A stretch of DNA of 46,625 nucleotides from Chara braunii (taxonomy: Eukaryota > Streptophyta > Charophyceae > Charales > Characeae): NCBI GenBank assembly GCA_003427395.1, contig BFEA01000249.1, forward strand, positions 1,444,686 to 1,491,310, in the 5' to 3' direction. Under the pieces are notes generated by a model. It ran no database searches. It saw nothing but the letters and a program-made list of their open reading frames with translations, and was not told the origin of the DNA. Position numbers and translations under genes: made by a program. Below are positions 1 through 10,997 of the stretch, one piece after another (positions within the stretch are counted from its first letter, which is position 1; each line of letters begins with the position of its first letter).

Positions 1-468
1 TTGATTATTGAGGTGGTAGTAGAGGAGGGAGCCCGAAGCAGGAGTGGGCATTGTACTTTCCTCTCCTTTGTCTCTTCTCCCTCCTCTCTCTTCATATGTG
101 TATGATTACCTCATCTCATTCTGTCTGGTTACGATTTTGACTATTAGTAATCATCAGCCGATGAGCATTTATCTGGGCTTGCATTGTTGACAACCGTCTT
201 CACGATCTGGGTTCATTGCAAACATGTGTCCTGATGTCTGAACCATGGAAAATTTGGTTTTCCTTTCCTTCTTGGGAGGGGGAGGAGGCGTTGGCGAGGG
301 CTTTTTTTTTTTTTTTTTTTCGAAAACGGGGCCTTAGTTGCTAGTGATGGTGATACGAGCACCCACCACTAGCAGCTCAACCACTGGCTCCATTCTATTG
401 GTGGGGAGCTGCACCTGGTGGAATCCGGGTCCAGCATCCCTCTTACTAGTTTGAAACGGAGAACTTGC

Positions 469-592
469 AATGATAAGAAGGACAACCATCTCTTCAGCCC
501 CCTAGGGCTGCCAGGAAAAAAAAAGCAATAACTGCAATAATCAGAAGGAGAGCTACCTCTTCAGCCCCATAGAGCCGCCAGGAAAAAAAACA
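469..592. repeat. Degenerate tandem repeat, two copies, period ~67 bp
   Basis: Two adjacent units share TCTTCAGCCCC (491 and 558), followed by a near-identical GCCGCCAGGAAAAAAA-like end. Both units end in an A run, which suggests slippage or a duplicated short retro-insert. No function is evident. Confidence 0.6.
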
Positions 593-679
593 TCTCTACT
601 AGTAACTCATCCCCCTCTATCTTATTCACTAAGCAACTCTTCTCTCTATCATATCTTCAAAAACAACTCCACCCCCCTT

Positions 680-752
680 CCATACCACTGCAGATCCACC
701 AATGGCCACCATTACTCCCCGCCCCCTCCATACCACTGCAGATCCACCAATG
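680..752. repeat. Tandem repeat, two copies, period 48 bp
   Basis: A 25-bp string beginning CCATACCACTGCAGATCC is repeated exactly at 680-704 and 728-752, separated by C-rich spacer. Confidence 0.75.
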
Positions 753-1321
753 CCAGGTTCGAAGGGGGAAAAGGATCCGAAAATGGTTTTATGTGTTCAT
801 AATTCACAAATTCGCATTGCAATTCAAAACCTTCAGGCATACACAACACCATAGAATTTAAACGCGCTAGCTTTTTGTGTGGCAGTTTCACACTGATTTG
901 TCAGATTGCCGACCAGGAGAAAGGGTAAATTAAATGCCTGCTTGGTGTAAGTTTGTGGATCCAATGATTGCAATGGTTGAGGTCTGTTGCATGCATTTGG
1001 TGGTTGATGCTCATTCAGGGAGGTCAGTCTCATCCGAGGGACTAGTCTGAGCAGCATGAAGGCAGGAGGGCTATAGCTGTGGTTTGGCTTTCCACCTGTA
1101 AATCAATCCCATACATTGTGATGGTGAAGTCATGTGACATTGATCTCTTTGTAAACCTGGAAGTATGCACTTAGAGCGTGTGGATCAACCTTGCTGTTGC
1201 ACAGCCCAAGGGAATGGTATTAATGCACTATGATTTGTAACTCTTGACACTTGTGCACAAAATTGTTGATGCTTGTGCGTAAATCACGTACTGTGATGTG
1301 AGGGAAGTGTCATAACACAGA

Positions 1322-2405
1322 GTGTGGAGTGGACATTCTCTTGGACATCTCCCCAAGACCGACCGCGGCTACGACCGCATCTACGTCATTGTCTGCCGCT
1401 TGACCAAGCGGGCCCATTTCATCACTTGCACCACTTCTCACAATGCCAAAGACGTCGCCACACTCTCTTTGATCATGTCGCACGCCATCACGGTCTCCCC
1501 GAAAACATCATCAGTGACCGTGATCCTCGCTTCCTTTCCCAATTCTGGAAAAACGTGTTCAAAGCCTACGGCACCACTCTCAAGTACAACAATGCATTCC
1601 ATCCCCAAACCGATGGCCAGACCAAAAAGATGAACGATACTCTCCAAAGGATATTGTGGAAGTATTGCCATCCACACCAGCACGCCTGGGATCAGTTGCT
1701 CACCGCCAAAGAGATTGCCTACAACAACGCTGTCTGCACTTCCACTGGCATGTCCTCATACTACCTTGACCTTAGCTACCATCCCCGCTTGCCCTCAGAC
1801 TTCTTGCTCCCCTCGCAGCTCAACCCATCCACTCCCTGGTCTTCTCTCAATGAATGGGTCGCAACAATGAACCACCTCCTCAGAGAAGCCACTGACGCCC
1901 TCGAAAGAACCCAACAACAACAAGCCAACAAGACCAACAAGCACATACGAGATATCACATTCAAAGTAGGGGACAAAGTCTGGCTCTCCGCCAAACGCTT
2001 TGAACCCGAACACGGCTTGTCCAAGAAACTCTCAAACAAGTGGCTCGGTCCATTCCCCATCATTGAACAAACATCCCCTGTAAATTACAAACTTCAACTA
2101 CCCCCTAACATGAGCCGTGTTCACCCTGTCTTCCATGTCGAGTACTTGAAAGAATACCATGAATCACCTCCACAATTCGCCGACCAGCCATATCCTAGAC
2201 CTCCACCAATCATGCTACCTACTGGGCCAGAATCCGTGGTAGAATCTATCATAGGACGAAGAACAACTCAAGTATCCAATCACCCGGAACCAATCACTGA
2301 ATACAAAGTCAAATGGACCGGGAATCTACATGGGAGCCCCTCGATAATCTCGAGAATGCCATGAAACTTGTCCGTGCCTATGATTGTGCTCTCCCTGTAT
2401 CCTAG
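1322..2405 (+). pseudogene. pol: Ty3/gypsy pol fragment: integrase core plus chromodomain
   Basis: This is the C-terminal end of a chromovirus pol and belongs to a different family from elements A-D. The integrase core is read in frame 2 from 1322 (PKTDRGYDRIYVIV, AHFIT), then after a frameshift near 1465 in frame 1 (GLPENIISDRDPRF, HPQTDGQT). The second catalytic Asp is present in SDRDP. The catalytic Glu position after DGQT is Lys (1624-1626), and the first Asp region is garbled. An SH3-like tail follows (VGDKVWLS, KLSNKWLGPF, RVHPVFHVEYL). A canonical chromodomain ends the reading frame: YKVKWTG, then a frameshift at about 2321, then ESTWEPLDNLENA and a stop at 2403-2405. No LTR, RT or gag is attached, so this is an orphan, inactive remnant. 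Confidence 0.9.
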
Positions 2406-3407
2406 GTATATACTACGCATAACACCCACATACCCTCCATAAACCCTGCCTCATTGCTCTACACACACCTCCTGCACCCAGCAAAACCCCTGCCCCTCGA
2501 CCTCTCCCTGTCTGATCCGCTCTTGCCTCCGTCTCGTTCCCCAATTTGTCCTCTGCCACATCCTCTGACTCTCTTGTCCAAGCCTTACCTATGGCTCTTG
2601 TGCATCGTCGACGATAAAGGATCTAATGGCAAGCGCACGAGGACGATGGCCTGCTGCAGCACAGTTCGAGGAGATTAAGTAGCCGGTTGGCCACCATCTT
2701 ATCCCATTGGCCGGCACCTGGACTCGCAGACTTCTGAAGCAGCACTCTTGACATGGACATCAGGATCAGTTTGTGACCTGCTATCCGGATCAGACTTCAT
2801 CATCAGGATCGTGTACAGGACGCACCCTGGCACTTGGACCTTCATCTATTGGACTGCTACACTACTTCTTTCAAGCTGGAACCCTCGCTACTACACGTTG
2901 CAAGCCTGCTGAAGACTGGTTTATCATCAGCATTTTGTACCTGGACTTACTTCAAGACCTGCTTCAGGACTCTCAGCCAGACCATTTTGCAGAACTTGCG
3001 ATTTCCCCCCCCAGGCCTATTCACTTCAAGATCCTCAGAAACCCCAACCCCCGAACACTACAAAATCATTTTACTTTCTTTATTTTTGCTCACAGAACCC
3101 TTTCGCCCAATAGTTCATCAATACGACAAACCTGTTCCCCCCCTCAAATCATAACCCTGTAGTCCACTAGTCGGACAACCTTGTTGCCCTGCAGTTCCTA
3201 AACCTTGTAGTTCATTAGTAGGCAAACTATGTTCCCTCTCGTATGCATACCTCGTAGCTCATCAGTAGAAAAACCTTGTTTCCCCCAGCCCTTGTTACCC
3301 ACATTATACCTCTTTCCCTTTTTCTTCCTGCTTGCCAGTGATCAGCCCCGTCCCGTTCTTCACAAGCTTCAACATTATTTTTATGACTTTTGGCAGCCAG
3401 GATGTTG
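2406..3407. other. C/T-rich spacer, possibly 3' flank of the preceding element
   Basis: No recognisable protein is encoded. The sequence is pyrimidine-rich with loose internal repetition of GGACTT/CAGGATC-type words at 2700-2960. It could be 3' UTR or LTR of the family that left the integrase fragment, but no terminal TG...CA pair or second copy is visible. It ends where homology to the leaders of elements A and B begins (near 3408). Confidence 0.45.
3108..3292. repeat. Degenerate ~48-bp tandem repeat, about four copies
   Basis: Units of the form CCTTGTAGTTCATTAGTAGG..AACCTTGTTCCC recur near 3110, 3153, 3202 and 3249, spaced 43-49 bp. Copies differ at several positions, so the array is old. 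No function is evident. Confidence 0.65.
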
Positions 3408-3834
3408 CCTTCTAGACACGTCGCTCAACCAGATGCTCAGGGTGTTGACACAAAGTAACTACTCCAGAAGGATACGCGGGGAGAGGGGATTTCGGTAACT
3501 GTTCGCTGTGGCATTAATTACACAAGCTGCCATCCAGCATACATCTCCACAGGTACACTGTTTTGTTTTTGATTATTTAGTTGTACGGACTTGTTGACAA
3601 CTGACAGACAACTGTAGATAGGATAGTATTTTTCCTTGCTGCATAGCAATTTGTATTAGAATAATTTAAAAATATAACTAGGGTTACCTGTAGGATCTGA
3701 CATCAGTTGTTATTAACCACTTAGCTATTTCTCTCCGGGCTGACCGAAAATAGCTGTTAATCATACTCGGTTGGGTGTCAAGCTGAGGTAGGATTGAGTG
3801 TGAACTCTAGTTTAGATCACACACACTGTAGCTC

Positions 3835-5786
3835 ATGAGTGATGCAGGCAGTAGTGAGGAGGAGGAGAGACTAGTAGAACCCCTTAGAGTTACTCGTCGA
3901 GCTGCACTCGGTCGACCGATTACCTTCTTGGAATTAGAACAAGGAGAGGAAAGGAGGCTGCGAAGGGATACCAGGGAAAGGACGACATTAGAGAGGGCTA
4001 GGACAGCGGCAGCCAACGCTGAACGGACACTTGCAGCAGCAAGACTAGCGGACGCTAGGGTCCGGGTTGAGGCTGCGATGGCTACCTCCTCCACAGTGTC
4101 ACAGGCCCTGTCCCAGGCCTCTTCATTAGTGTCAGTCAAGGAGTTTTTCAGGTTTCCATTAGTCAGACTGTTGGCTTGCAAGTCAGCCAACAGACTCAAC
4201 TCACACCAGAGGATTATGAGATCCTCCAAGCAGAAGAACTTCATGATGCTGCAGTGGCAGTTGAGAGAGGCAGCAGAGAGGAGACAACGGGCTATCTGGA
4301 GAAAAGCTATACTAGGGAGTAGGAAACAGGAGTTGAGCATATTAGAGGCACTAAATGAGTCAACACTTGATCCTGCAATGCAAGCTTCTTTGCGTGGCCG
4401 AAACGCAGATTGTTCAGCAGGAAGTGTTGAATGAACGAGTGGCAGGCCAGAGACAAATCTTGGCTGCACTGCAGGCTCCTCGTCCAATGATGAGGCAGCC
4501 TCAACATGTTGTAGCTCCCCCTTCGGTTGCAGGCCCCTCAATGACATTGTTGCCGGTAGGGCCCTCTTTCTCTCCTATGTTTGGCATGCCCCCTCCAGGT
4601 GGTTAGTAGCAACTAGTGGTCTGGTCCTTAGAGCTTCTTCCGTACCATTAACGACGGTGGCAGCTACAGTACCATTGTCAAGTCAGGCTCTGGTTAGCAT
4701 GCAGCAACCTGTCTCAGTGGCTATGCAACCACTGCAGCAATCGCTTGGGCAGATCCAACCCATGCAGTGGATGCCCAAGATTCCTTTGCTGAGTTCTAAG
4801 CCCTTCTCTGGCGACAAGAAGAAGGACGAGGACCTGGATACCTGGGTGAGGACTGTGCCTACCTATGTGCGGCACAAGCTCACAAGGCCAGAGCAGGAAG
4901 TTATAGTTGCTGCTTCCTTTTTAGAGGGATCGACAACACGGTGGTTAAACGAGTTAGTGCAACAGCAGGGTTATGGTCAGAACTTCGATGCCCGGGCTCA
5001 GGCTCAGACATTGGAAGACTTCGTACGGACTGTGTGCAACAGGTGGCATGACCCTCAAGGGGCTCAGAAGGCCACGGACGCGAACAACAATCTCTGTGCC
5101 AAAAGCTACAGGACTGTACACGAGGTCACAAACATTGTAGAAAGTTTGATCATAGTACCTGGTGTGTGTTATGACCCGCAAGTACTCCTCACAAACTATT
5201 TGAGATGTCTGCCTACTGACGTCAAGAATAAGCTGGTGGACGAGGCCTATATTGACCAACATAGCTTCGCTACTTTCAGCAAGAAAGCCTTAAATATAGA
5301 TGCTAAGCTTGGGTCCGCGCATTAGGGTCAGACAAATGGTAGGAAAAAGGACTTCCCCAAGACTATAAGAAAGAAGGTCAACTCATGTTTGTCGACCACA
5401 ATGATCAGGCAACAGAGATTGACGACTTCCCAGACTAAGGGGAGGAGACAGAGCAGGACGAGGTCAGCGAGACTTCGGATGGGGGAGTCGTGGCACTCAT
5501 CAAAGAGAAAGCTAGGGGGACTGGGAAGCAGAAGGTAAGTCGGTCCAAGGGTCAGGGCAACTAGGGAACACCCGCCTGGGTAAAACTTGGTTTAGATTAT
5601 GAGGTGTGGTGAGACCGAGTTGCTAGGGCCACGTGTATGAACTGTGGCAACTATGGCCACACTTCTCGGACGTGCCGAGGCAAAAAGGTCACCACGAAGG
5701 TAGCCTCTCCAACAATAGTGGGCTTATCTTCGAACCCTGGCAGTGCGTCAGCGAGCACTTCGCAGGGACACACCTCGGGCCATTAG
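3835..5786 (+). pseudogene. gag: Element A gag (coiled coil, capsid, CCHC knuckle), broken
   Basis: The start ATG at 3835 gives MSDAGSSEEEER, matching the start of element B gag. An Arg/Ala-rich predicted coiled coil follows. A small deletion near 4380 and another at about 4603 shift the frame. The Retrotrans_gag capsid region is open at 4657-5325 (PMQWMPKIPLLS, DLDTWVRTVP, RWHDPQGAQKATDA) and ends in an in-frame stop. After further shifts the CCHC knuckle CMNCGNYGHTSRTC is intact at 5634-5675. Gag ends with TAG at 5784-5786, at the same alignment position as in elements B and C. In a live element this protein would assemble the particle and bind RNA. This copy cannot make it. Confidence 0.9.
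5765..5771 (+). other. Decayed gag-pol slippery heptamer (GGGACAC)
   Basis: This aligns with the G GGA AAC heptamer of elements B and C, in the same gag phase (codons CAG GGA CAC) and the same distance from the gag TAG. One A-to-C change breaks the slippery rule, so it is a degraded frameshift site. Confidence 0.6.
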
Positions 5787-8700
5787 GAGTGTTAGCCGCT
5801 CTTACTCGTGCTGAAGTGGTAACGTTGCCTTCCCCACTTCAGGCGTTAGCCAAGGCTAGTGACCCATCCATCGCCCCGCGGACACATCCAGACCCACCGA
5901 TGCTCGGTTCGATTCCCTAGAAGAGTTACAGGCTGAGTGGTCAGGGAAGGACCCCAGAGACTCTTGGGTGATGATAAGTAAAGGTCCTAGGGGTGAACAT
6001 TTCGTGGTAGAGGTTGATGTAGGTGGCCGCAAAGTGGGTGCCTTCACAGACATAGGCTCTACATGAAACTTCATCAGTCGTGCTTGTGTGGCTAAGCTAC
6101 GCTTAGGGACCAAGTGCAGTGGCTTAGCAGATCTGTAGGATCTACGCTAGCCAATAAGCACCGCATGATTGTCCAGGACTATGTCAACGACGTAGTCTGC
6201 ACCTTTTCCTATGGAGGTGGGGAAGTGAGACATAAAATCTCATTCCTTGTCAGCGACAAACTGCCATTTGACATGTTGCTAGGTATGTACTACCTCGAGG
6301 TCGCTCAACCTCAGTTTGATTGGGATAGAAGGTGTTGATACACAAGCTGCCAAATGGTAGAACCGTTAGACTGCAAAAGTTCAAAATTAACAGTCTAGTG
6401 GAAAACTACGGCTGCATGTGTGCCGCCTCTTTCTATAACTACTATAAGCAAAATCGCGAGGAGGGCATGCATCTAGTCTTTGTCTCTGAGAAAGGGGAGG
6501 CCGTAAAATCAACCCCAGAGGTAGAATCAGTCGTCGCTCAGTATTCCGACCTTTTTGAGGAGCCCACATGTGTGGTGGAAAGGGAGGTCGTCCATGCAAT
6601 AGAGGTTGTCCCTGGTAGTAAGGTACCTAGAGGGCGAATCTATAGGATGTCTCCTACGGAGTTGGATGAGCTCCGCTGCCAGCTCAAGGAGCTCACAGAG
6701 AAGGGATGGATTCGGCCTAGTACCTCCCCTTACGGTGCGCCAGTATTATTTGTTCCTAAGAAAGGAGGTACCCTAAGGATGTGCATTGACTATAGGGGCC
6801 TCAAAGCCATCACCGTAAAGAACGAAGAGCCCCTACCCCGCATTGACAACCTATTGGATAGAGTGGAGGGATGTCGGTACTTCACAAAGATAGATCTGAA
6901 GTTCGGATACCATCAAATTGCTATTAGACCTAAGGACCAGCACAAAACCGCCTTCCAGACCATGTATGGTCTATACGAGTTTGTGGTGATGCCCTTTGGC
7001 CTATGCAATGACTCTAGAACATTCCAGCACGCAATGAATAGGATTTTTCATAATTACTCAGACAAGTTTATCGTCGTGTACCTCGACGATATACTTATCT
7101 TTACTAAGACTCTAAAGGAGCACGCGGAGCACTTGAAAACAGTGCTAGGTCTCCTAAGACAGCATCAGTACAAGGTAAACTTGGAGAAATGTGAGTTCGG
7201 TCGCACCAAGATCTTGTATTTGGGTCATGAAATCTTCGTCGATGGGTTGAGGCCGAACGATGCTAAAGTGGCCAGCATACGAGACTGACCCATACCTTAG
7301 ACTGTTACTGAGGTGCGGTCATTTTTGGGGATGACGGGCTATTACCGTCCGTTTGTTACTATAGCATCCCCACTAACTGACCTTACTCGCCTTTACACCC
7401 CTTGGGAGTGGACTGAAAAGTGTGAAGCAAGCTTCAAGAAATTGAAGTATGCTTTGACACACTACGAAGTTCTCAAACTTTCGAACCCTAAGCAAACATT
7501 TGTAGTGACCACAAACGCCAACCAATATGGCATAGGCGCGGTCCTTGCACAAAGGGAAAGGAAAAAGTTGAGGTCAATCGAGTACATGAGCAAAAGGACG
7601 CCATCCCAAAAGCTAGCAAAGTCCATGTATGAGCGTGAGCTATATGCCCTATATAGAGCGCTGGTCCATTGGAGACACTATCTCCTAGGCAGGTTCTTCT
7701 ACTTAAGGTCTGACCATGAGACTTTGCACTGGATCAAGACACAACTTGTACTCTCTGGCGCACTCAAACGATGGATTCAAGTGATAAACATGTATGACTA
7801 TCAACTTGATCCAATCAAGGGAGAGTATAACAAGGTGGTTGATGCACTATCGCGCATGGCAGATTATCTGGGCGCGCTAATCACTGAATTTGGCATATCT
7901 GACGATCTAACTCGATCTTTGGTGGAGGCCCATCAACGAGATCCAGTTATGTATGAGATTATTCATAAATTTCAAGAGAAGGATAAGTTAACTTTTGACG
8001 AATTTACGATGGTAGATGGCTTATTGTTTCTTGAGAAGGCAGGGAATAAACGGTTGTGTGTCCCAGATAGAGAGTCTTAACGTAGTTTGTTTTTAGGAGA
8101 ATGTCATGATGCAACTGGTCATTTCGGATATAAAAAAACATCGGCTAACGTAGTGCAGAGATTTTGGTGGCCCACTATGATGCGAGATGCGAAAAAGTAC
8201 GTTGAAACCTGCCAGGTTTGCCAATAGGACAAACCTAGGCCTTAGGCTCTGCTTGGGCTTCTCAAGCCCTTGCCGATTCCCGAAGGTCCAGGTCAAAGTG
8301 TGTCCATGGACTTCATGGATACTCTTGTGACCAGCAGGATAGGCAAGAGTCACATCTTTGTTGTAGTCGACCGCTTTTCCAAGTATGCAAGACTTATCGC
8401 TATGCCAGAGACTGCTAAGACTGATTACGTCATCAAACTATTTCTGGAAAATTGGGTACACGATTTCGGACTCCCTACATCTATAGTGAGTGACAGGGAT
8501 GTAAGATTCACCAGCGAACTGTGGCAATCAACAGCTGAATAGATGGGCACAAAGCTGCAAATGACGTCAGGGAATCACCTTGAGTCAAATGGCCAGGCAA
8601 AACAGATGAACAAAGTAGTACAACACCTGCTTCGGCATTATATTAAGCCAAGTCAGGATGACTGGGACGAGAAGTCACAGTCTGTACAACAATGCTGTGC

Positions 8701-9406
8701 ACAGTGCTACTGGTATGACTCCCAACCAACTGCATCTTGGTTGGAAGCCCAGAACTGCACTTGATTTTCTGTTACCCGAAAGACAGAGCACTGCAACACC
8801 TGCAACATAGAGTTTGCTGTTAAGTATGAGCAGATGTTCCAGCAGGCTGTAGAGCATATTCGAAAATCTCAGGATGCTATGATCGCATATGAGAATAAGC
8901 ATAGACGGCCCTCTAACTTTCAGGTAGGTTATAGAGTATGGGTCAAATCATCTGAACTGGGTCAAGAGTTGGGCATATCTTGCAAATTGATGTCACAGTA
9001 TTTCGGTCCGTGGGAGGTCCTAGACATAGTGGGGGATCAGATAGACGGACCTTCTTATGTAATTCACGTCCCACCTCATGTACGTACACACCCAGTTTTT
9101 CACGCCTCAAAGCTGGCACCTTTCGCAGAGACTGCACAATTTCCCTCCAAACGGTCAATGCTGCCCCCAACCATGGATGGTGAAGTGGACATCGACGGAA
9201 TCGTGGAGCATCGTATGATGCCAGTGCCTAAACCGCCGGACAGAGGCCGCCCTCCCAAGTCGAGGATGCAGTATCGTGTCAGATTCAGACACCACCTTGA
9301 TCCCAGCGAAGATCGGTGTTTCACAAGAGAAGAACTCCTGCGAACAGCACCTCAAGTGATTGCAGGCTATGAAAGAGAACTCAAGGGAAAGATGCCTACA
9401 GATTAG
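5787..9406 (+). pseudogene. pol: Element A pol (PR-RT-RNase H-IN-chromodomain-like), broken
   Basis: Pol lies in the -1 frame relative to the gag knuckle; that frame is open from about 5633. Protease has DIGST at 6049-6063, followed by TGA in place of Trp. After shifts, RT is open at 6332-7288, with CIDYRGL, KIDLKFGYHQI and YLDD at 7079-7090. RNase H (7313-8080) has TTNAN where sister copies read TTDAS, so a catalytic Asp is lost (7514-7516). Integrase keeps the HX4H/CX2C finger (HDATGH, CQVC), MDFMD and SDRDVRF, but its catalytic Glu is Lys (8600-8602) and stops occur at 8078, 8225, 8243 and 8540. The tail at 8834-9406 has VGYRVWVKSSELG, PVFHASKLAPF and a chromodomain-like FREELLRTAP-type end. 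Most stops are single-base changes of codons that are sense in sisters. Confidence 0.92.
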
Positions 9407-9431
9407 AAGACTTCTCAGAGGACTATCGAAG

Positions 9432-9446
9432 AAGAGGAGGAGGGAA
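9432..9446 (+). other. Polypurine tract of element A
   Basis: AGAGGAGGAGGGAA directly precedes the TG that opens the LTR. By analogy with LTR retroelements it primes plus-strand DNA synthesis. The same tract precedes the LTRs of B and C. Confidence 0.85.
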
Positions 9447-10447
9447 TGTGAGGATCTGGGTCCTCGGCAGGCCTAAGGGCCCCCTGTTGCAGATGTGCCC
9501 ACCCTAAGTGAAGGCGGGCCTAACAAATCACGAGAGGCCATCGGCTGTCAATTTCGTATTTGGGGTCCAGGCAGTTGTGACGTGCCAGTTGGTTGAGGGA
9601 AACACAGGCCGAGCAGCAAAGACATTCCACGGCCCTCCAGGCTTTTCAGAAATGCAGCCCCTGGGCGAGATTCGCAGCCTCATACACAGATAGTTGGGAG
9701 GCCCAAGTGAACGGAGGCCCAGCAGCTGCATCAGAGGCACGGCCTCCTGGGGCCTACCGGAAGCTTCTGGGCAGAGGCCCAGGCCAGCCAGGCCGCCAAT
9801 CGAGGCAGGCCCTTTCCATATAGGGAAGAGCTCGCTGCCTGGGCGAGCATTCAGGCACTTGCGAAGTGATGCGGCAGCGCTGCTGGAGCGATTGCTCGCG
9901 GGCTGCTGGGTGCTAAGGGCAAGGTGCTGTGCGCGTGCAGTCGTGCGGGAAGCAGGGCGCTGCTGAGGGCAGCGCCATAGCCCAGCCTTCATAGCTGGAT
10001 GGGCTTGGACTACAGTGAGGCGCAGGGGTGGTCTTCGGGTGTACAGAGGGAAGACGTGGGTGTAAGTCAGGGGAGAGAGAAAAGGATGATGATGATGATG
10101 ATGGTGTGAGGGCACATACCTGGTATTGGCGATGGTCTGCATTGGTTGACATCTTCAAGTACTTCGTGGGCTGCTGACTTCAACAATTGCATTGTCAATT
10201 AGTAGGCAGACAGTAGCTGTGTAGATAGTAGGCTGGGCGTCGAGCGCCAAGTAGGGAGAAGGGCCTGGACCCTCATGTTGGTGGTGGCGAAAGCAAGCTC
10301 TCATTGACATTGGTTTTCAGTGTTATGATTCTTCATTGGTGTTATATTGGTGCAATTCAGCTTTCTGGACACTGAGATACTATCTGGCCTTCACTGTGAT
10401 TGTGTATTCTGGAAATTGTCATCTCGCTTCTGCTCATTTTCCTTGCA
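9447..10447 (+). repeat. 3' LTR of element A (1001 bp, TG...CA)
   Basis: It begins TGTGAGGATCTGGGTCCTC right after the polypurine tract and ends CATTTTCCTTGCA. It aligns along its length with the LTRs of element B: shared CCCTAAGTGAAGGC core near the start, an (ATG)n-like run at about 10087, TTGGCGATGGTCTGCAT, GAGCGCCAAGTAGG and the terminal CTCATTTTCCTTGCA. Right-flanking bases are CAAA. The left partner LTR is absent. Confidence 0.88.
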
Positions 10448-10517
10448 CAAATATGCTACAGAATACTTCGCTCAAATTTCAGGGTTGCCATGATTGTTGC
10501 TGTGGGTCTCTGCGCAG

Positions 10518-10695
10518 GTTGAAGATTGACGACCCGGTAAATGCAGTGGCTATCCATTTTTTCTGTGGCATTTGGGGGACACTTGCAGCAGGCTTGTTTG
10601 CAGATCCAGATATTGTGAAAGATCTCTATCACATAACCAAGGCGCCAAATGGTGGATTGTTCCTCGGCGGTGGAATCAACCAACTAGTTGTCCAG
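10518..10695 (+). CDS. AMT: Isolated ammonium transporter (AMT/MEP/Rh family) exon, partial
   Basis: The translated exon contains [20 protein letters not shown] followed by TLAAGLFA, then [15 protein letters not shown]. In AMT/AmtB transporters this stretch is a pore-lining helix carrying the second conserved pore histidine (here the His of AIHFF), followed by the ALFA/GLF.GGG loop. These proteins conduct ammonium across the plasma membrane. A good splice acceptor precedes it (pyrimidine-containing CTCTGCGCAG, ending at 10517). The 3' boundary is uncertain: the frame runs past VVQ into non-homologous sequence and stops at about 10755. No other AMT exon was found here. It is either one exon of a gene with very large introns on the plus strand, or a stranded fragment beside element A. 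Confidence 0.78.
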
Positions 10696-10931
10696 GAAAG
10701 TGTTAATTTGGGGTGTTGGGACCCCAACGGAACTGGGGAGGGAGGAACCAAGTAGTCATTTTCAATGATTTTTGTTTTTCCATTTTTTAAAAGACAAAAC
10801 AGGTCCTTATGGATCGGACTCCGTGGATACGACAATCGTCTTCCAAAGCAAACATAATTGTGCAATTGGTCAACAGGCAAGAAAGGAGATCAAGAAGAAA
10901 GAGAGAGAGGGGGGGAAGAGAGAGAGAGAGA

Positions 10932-10997
<66 letters not shown>

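Larger units (their letters stand above)
1..1321. other. Non-coding stretch, no gene recognised
   Basis: No open frame here resembles a known protein and none shows splice-bounded coding character. It contains a 19-T run at 302-320 and two short tandem duplications listed separately. The only longer frame (minus strand, about 833-1057) has no recognisable motif and is probably chance. Confidence 0.6.
3408..10447 (+). mobile_element. Element A: 5'-truncated Ty3/gypsy retrotransposon
   Basis: Order is partial leader, gag, pol, polypurine tract, 3' LTR. The 5' LTR, primer-binding site and first part of the leader are missing: homology to element B's leader begins abruptly at CCTTCTAGACACG (3411). 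Gag and pol carry many frameshifts and stops. The 3' LTR is full length and ends CCTTGCA. It is the most decayed of the four sister elements (A-D) and is presumably the oldest. Its LTR ends 71 bp upstream of an ammonium-transporter exon in the same orientation. With no 5' LTR, a target-site duplication cannot be tested. Confidence 0.9.

Noticed and set aside
3108-3292. CRISPR-like regularly spaced repeats
   Set aside because: Units are degenerate and head-to-tail without unique spacers, in a eukaryotic context.
5900-5925. tRNA-like T-arm word GGTTCGATTCC
   Set aside because: It arises from a 13-bp deletion within element A pol (element B has the undeleted form), and no cloverleaf surrounds it.
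10087-10105. His/Asp-rich short peptides from (ATG)n runs in the A and B LTRs (also near 12180 and 20745)
   Set aside because: A trinucleotide run inside an LTR, with no conserved frame around it.
9508-10158. Several 60-200 aa frames inside the LTRs of A, B, C and D
   Set aside because: They are not conserved in frame between LTR copies, and LTRs of this family encode no protein.
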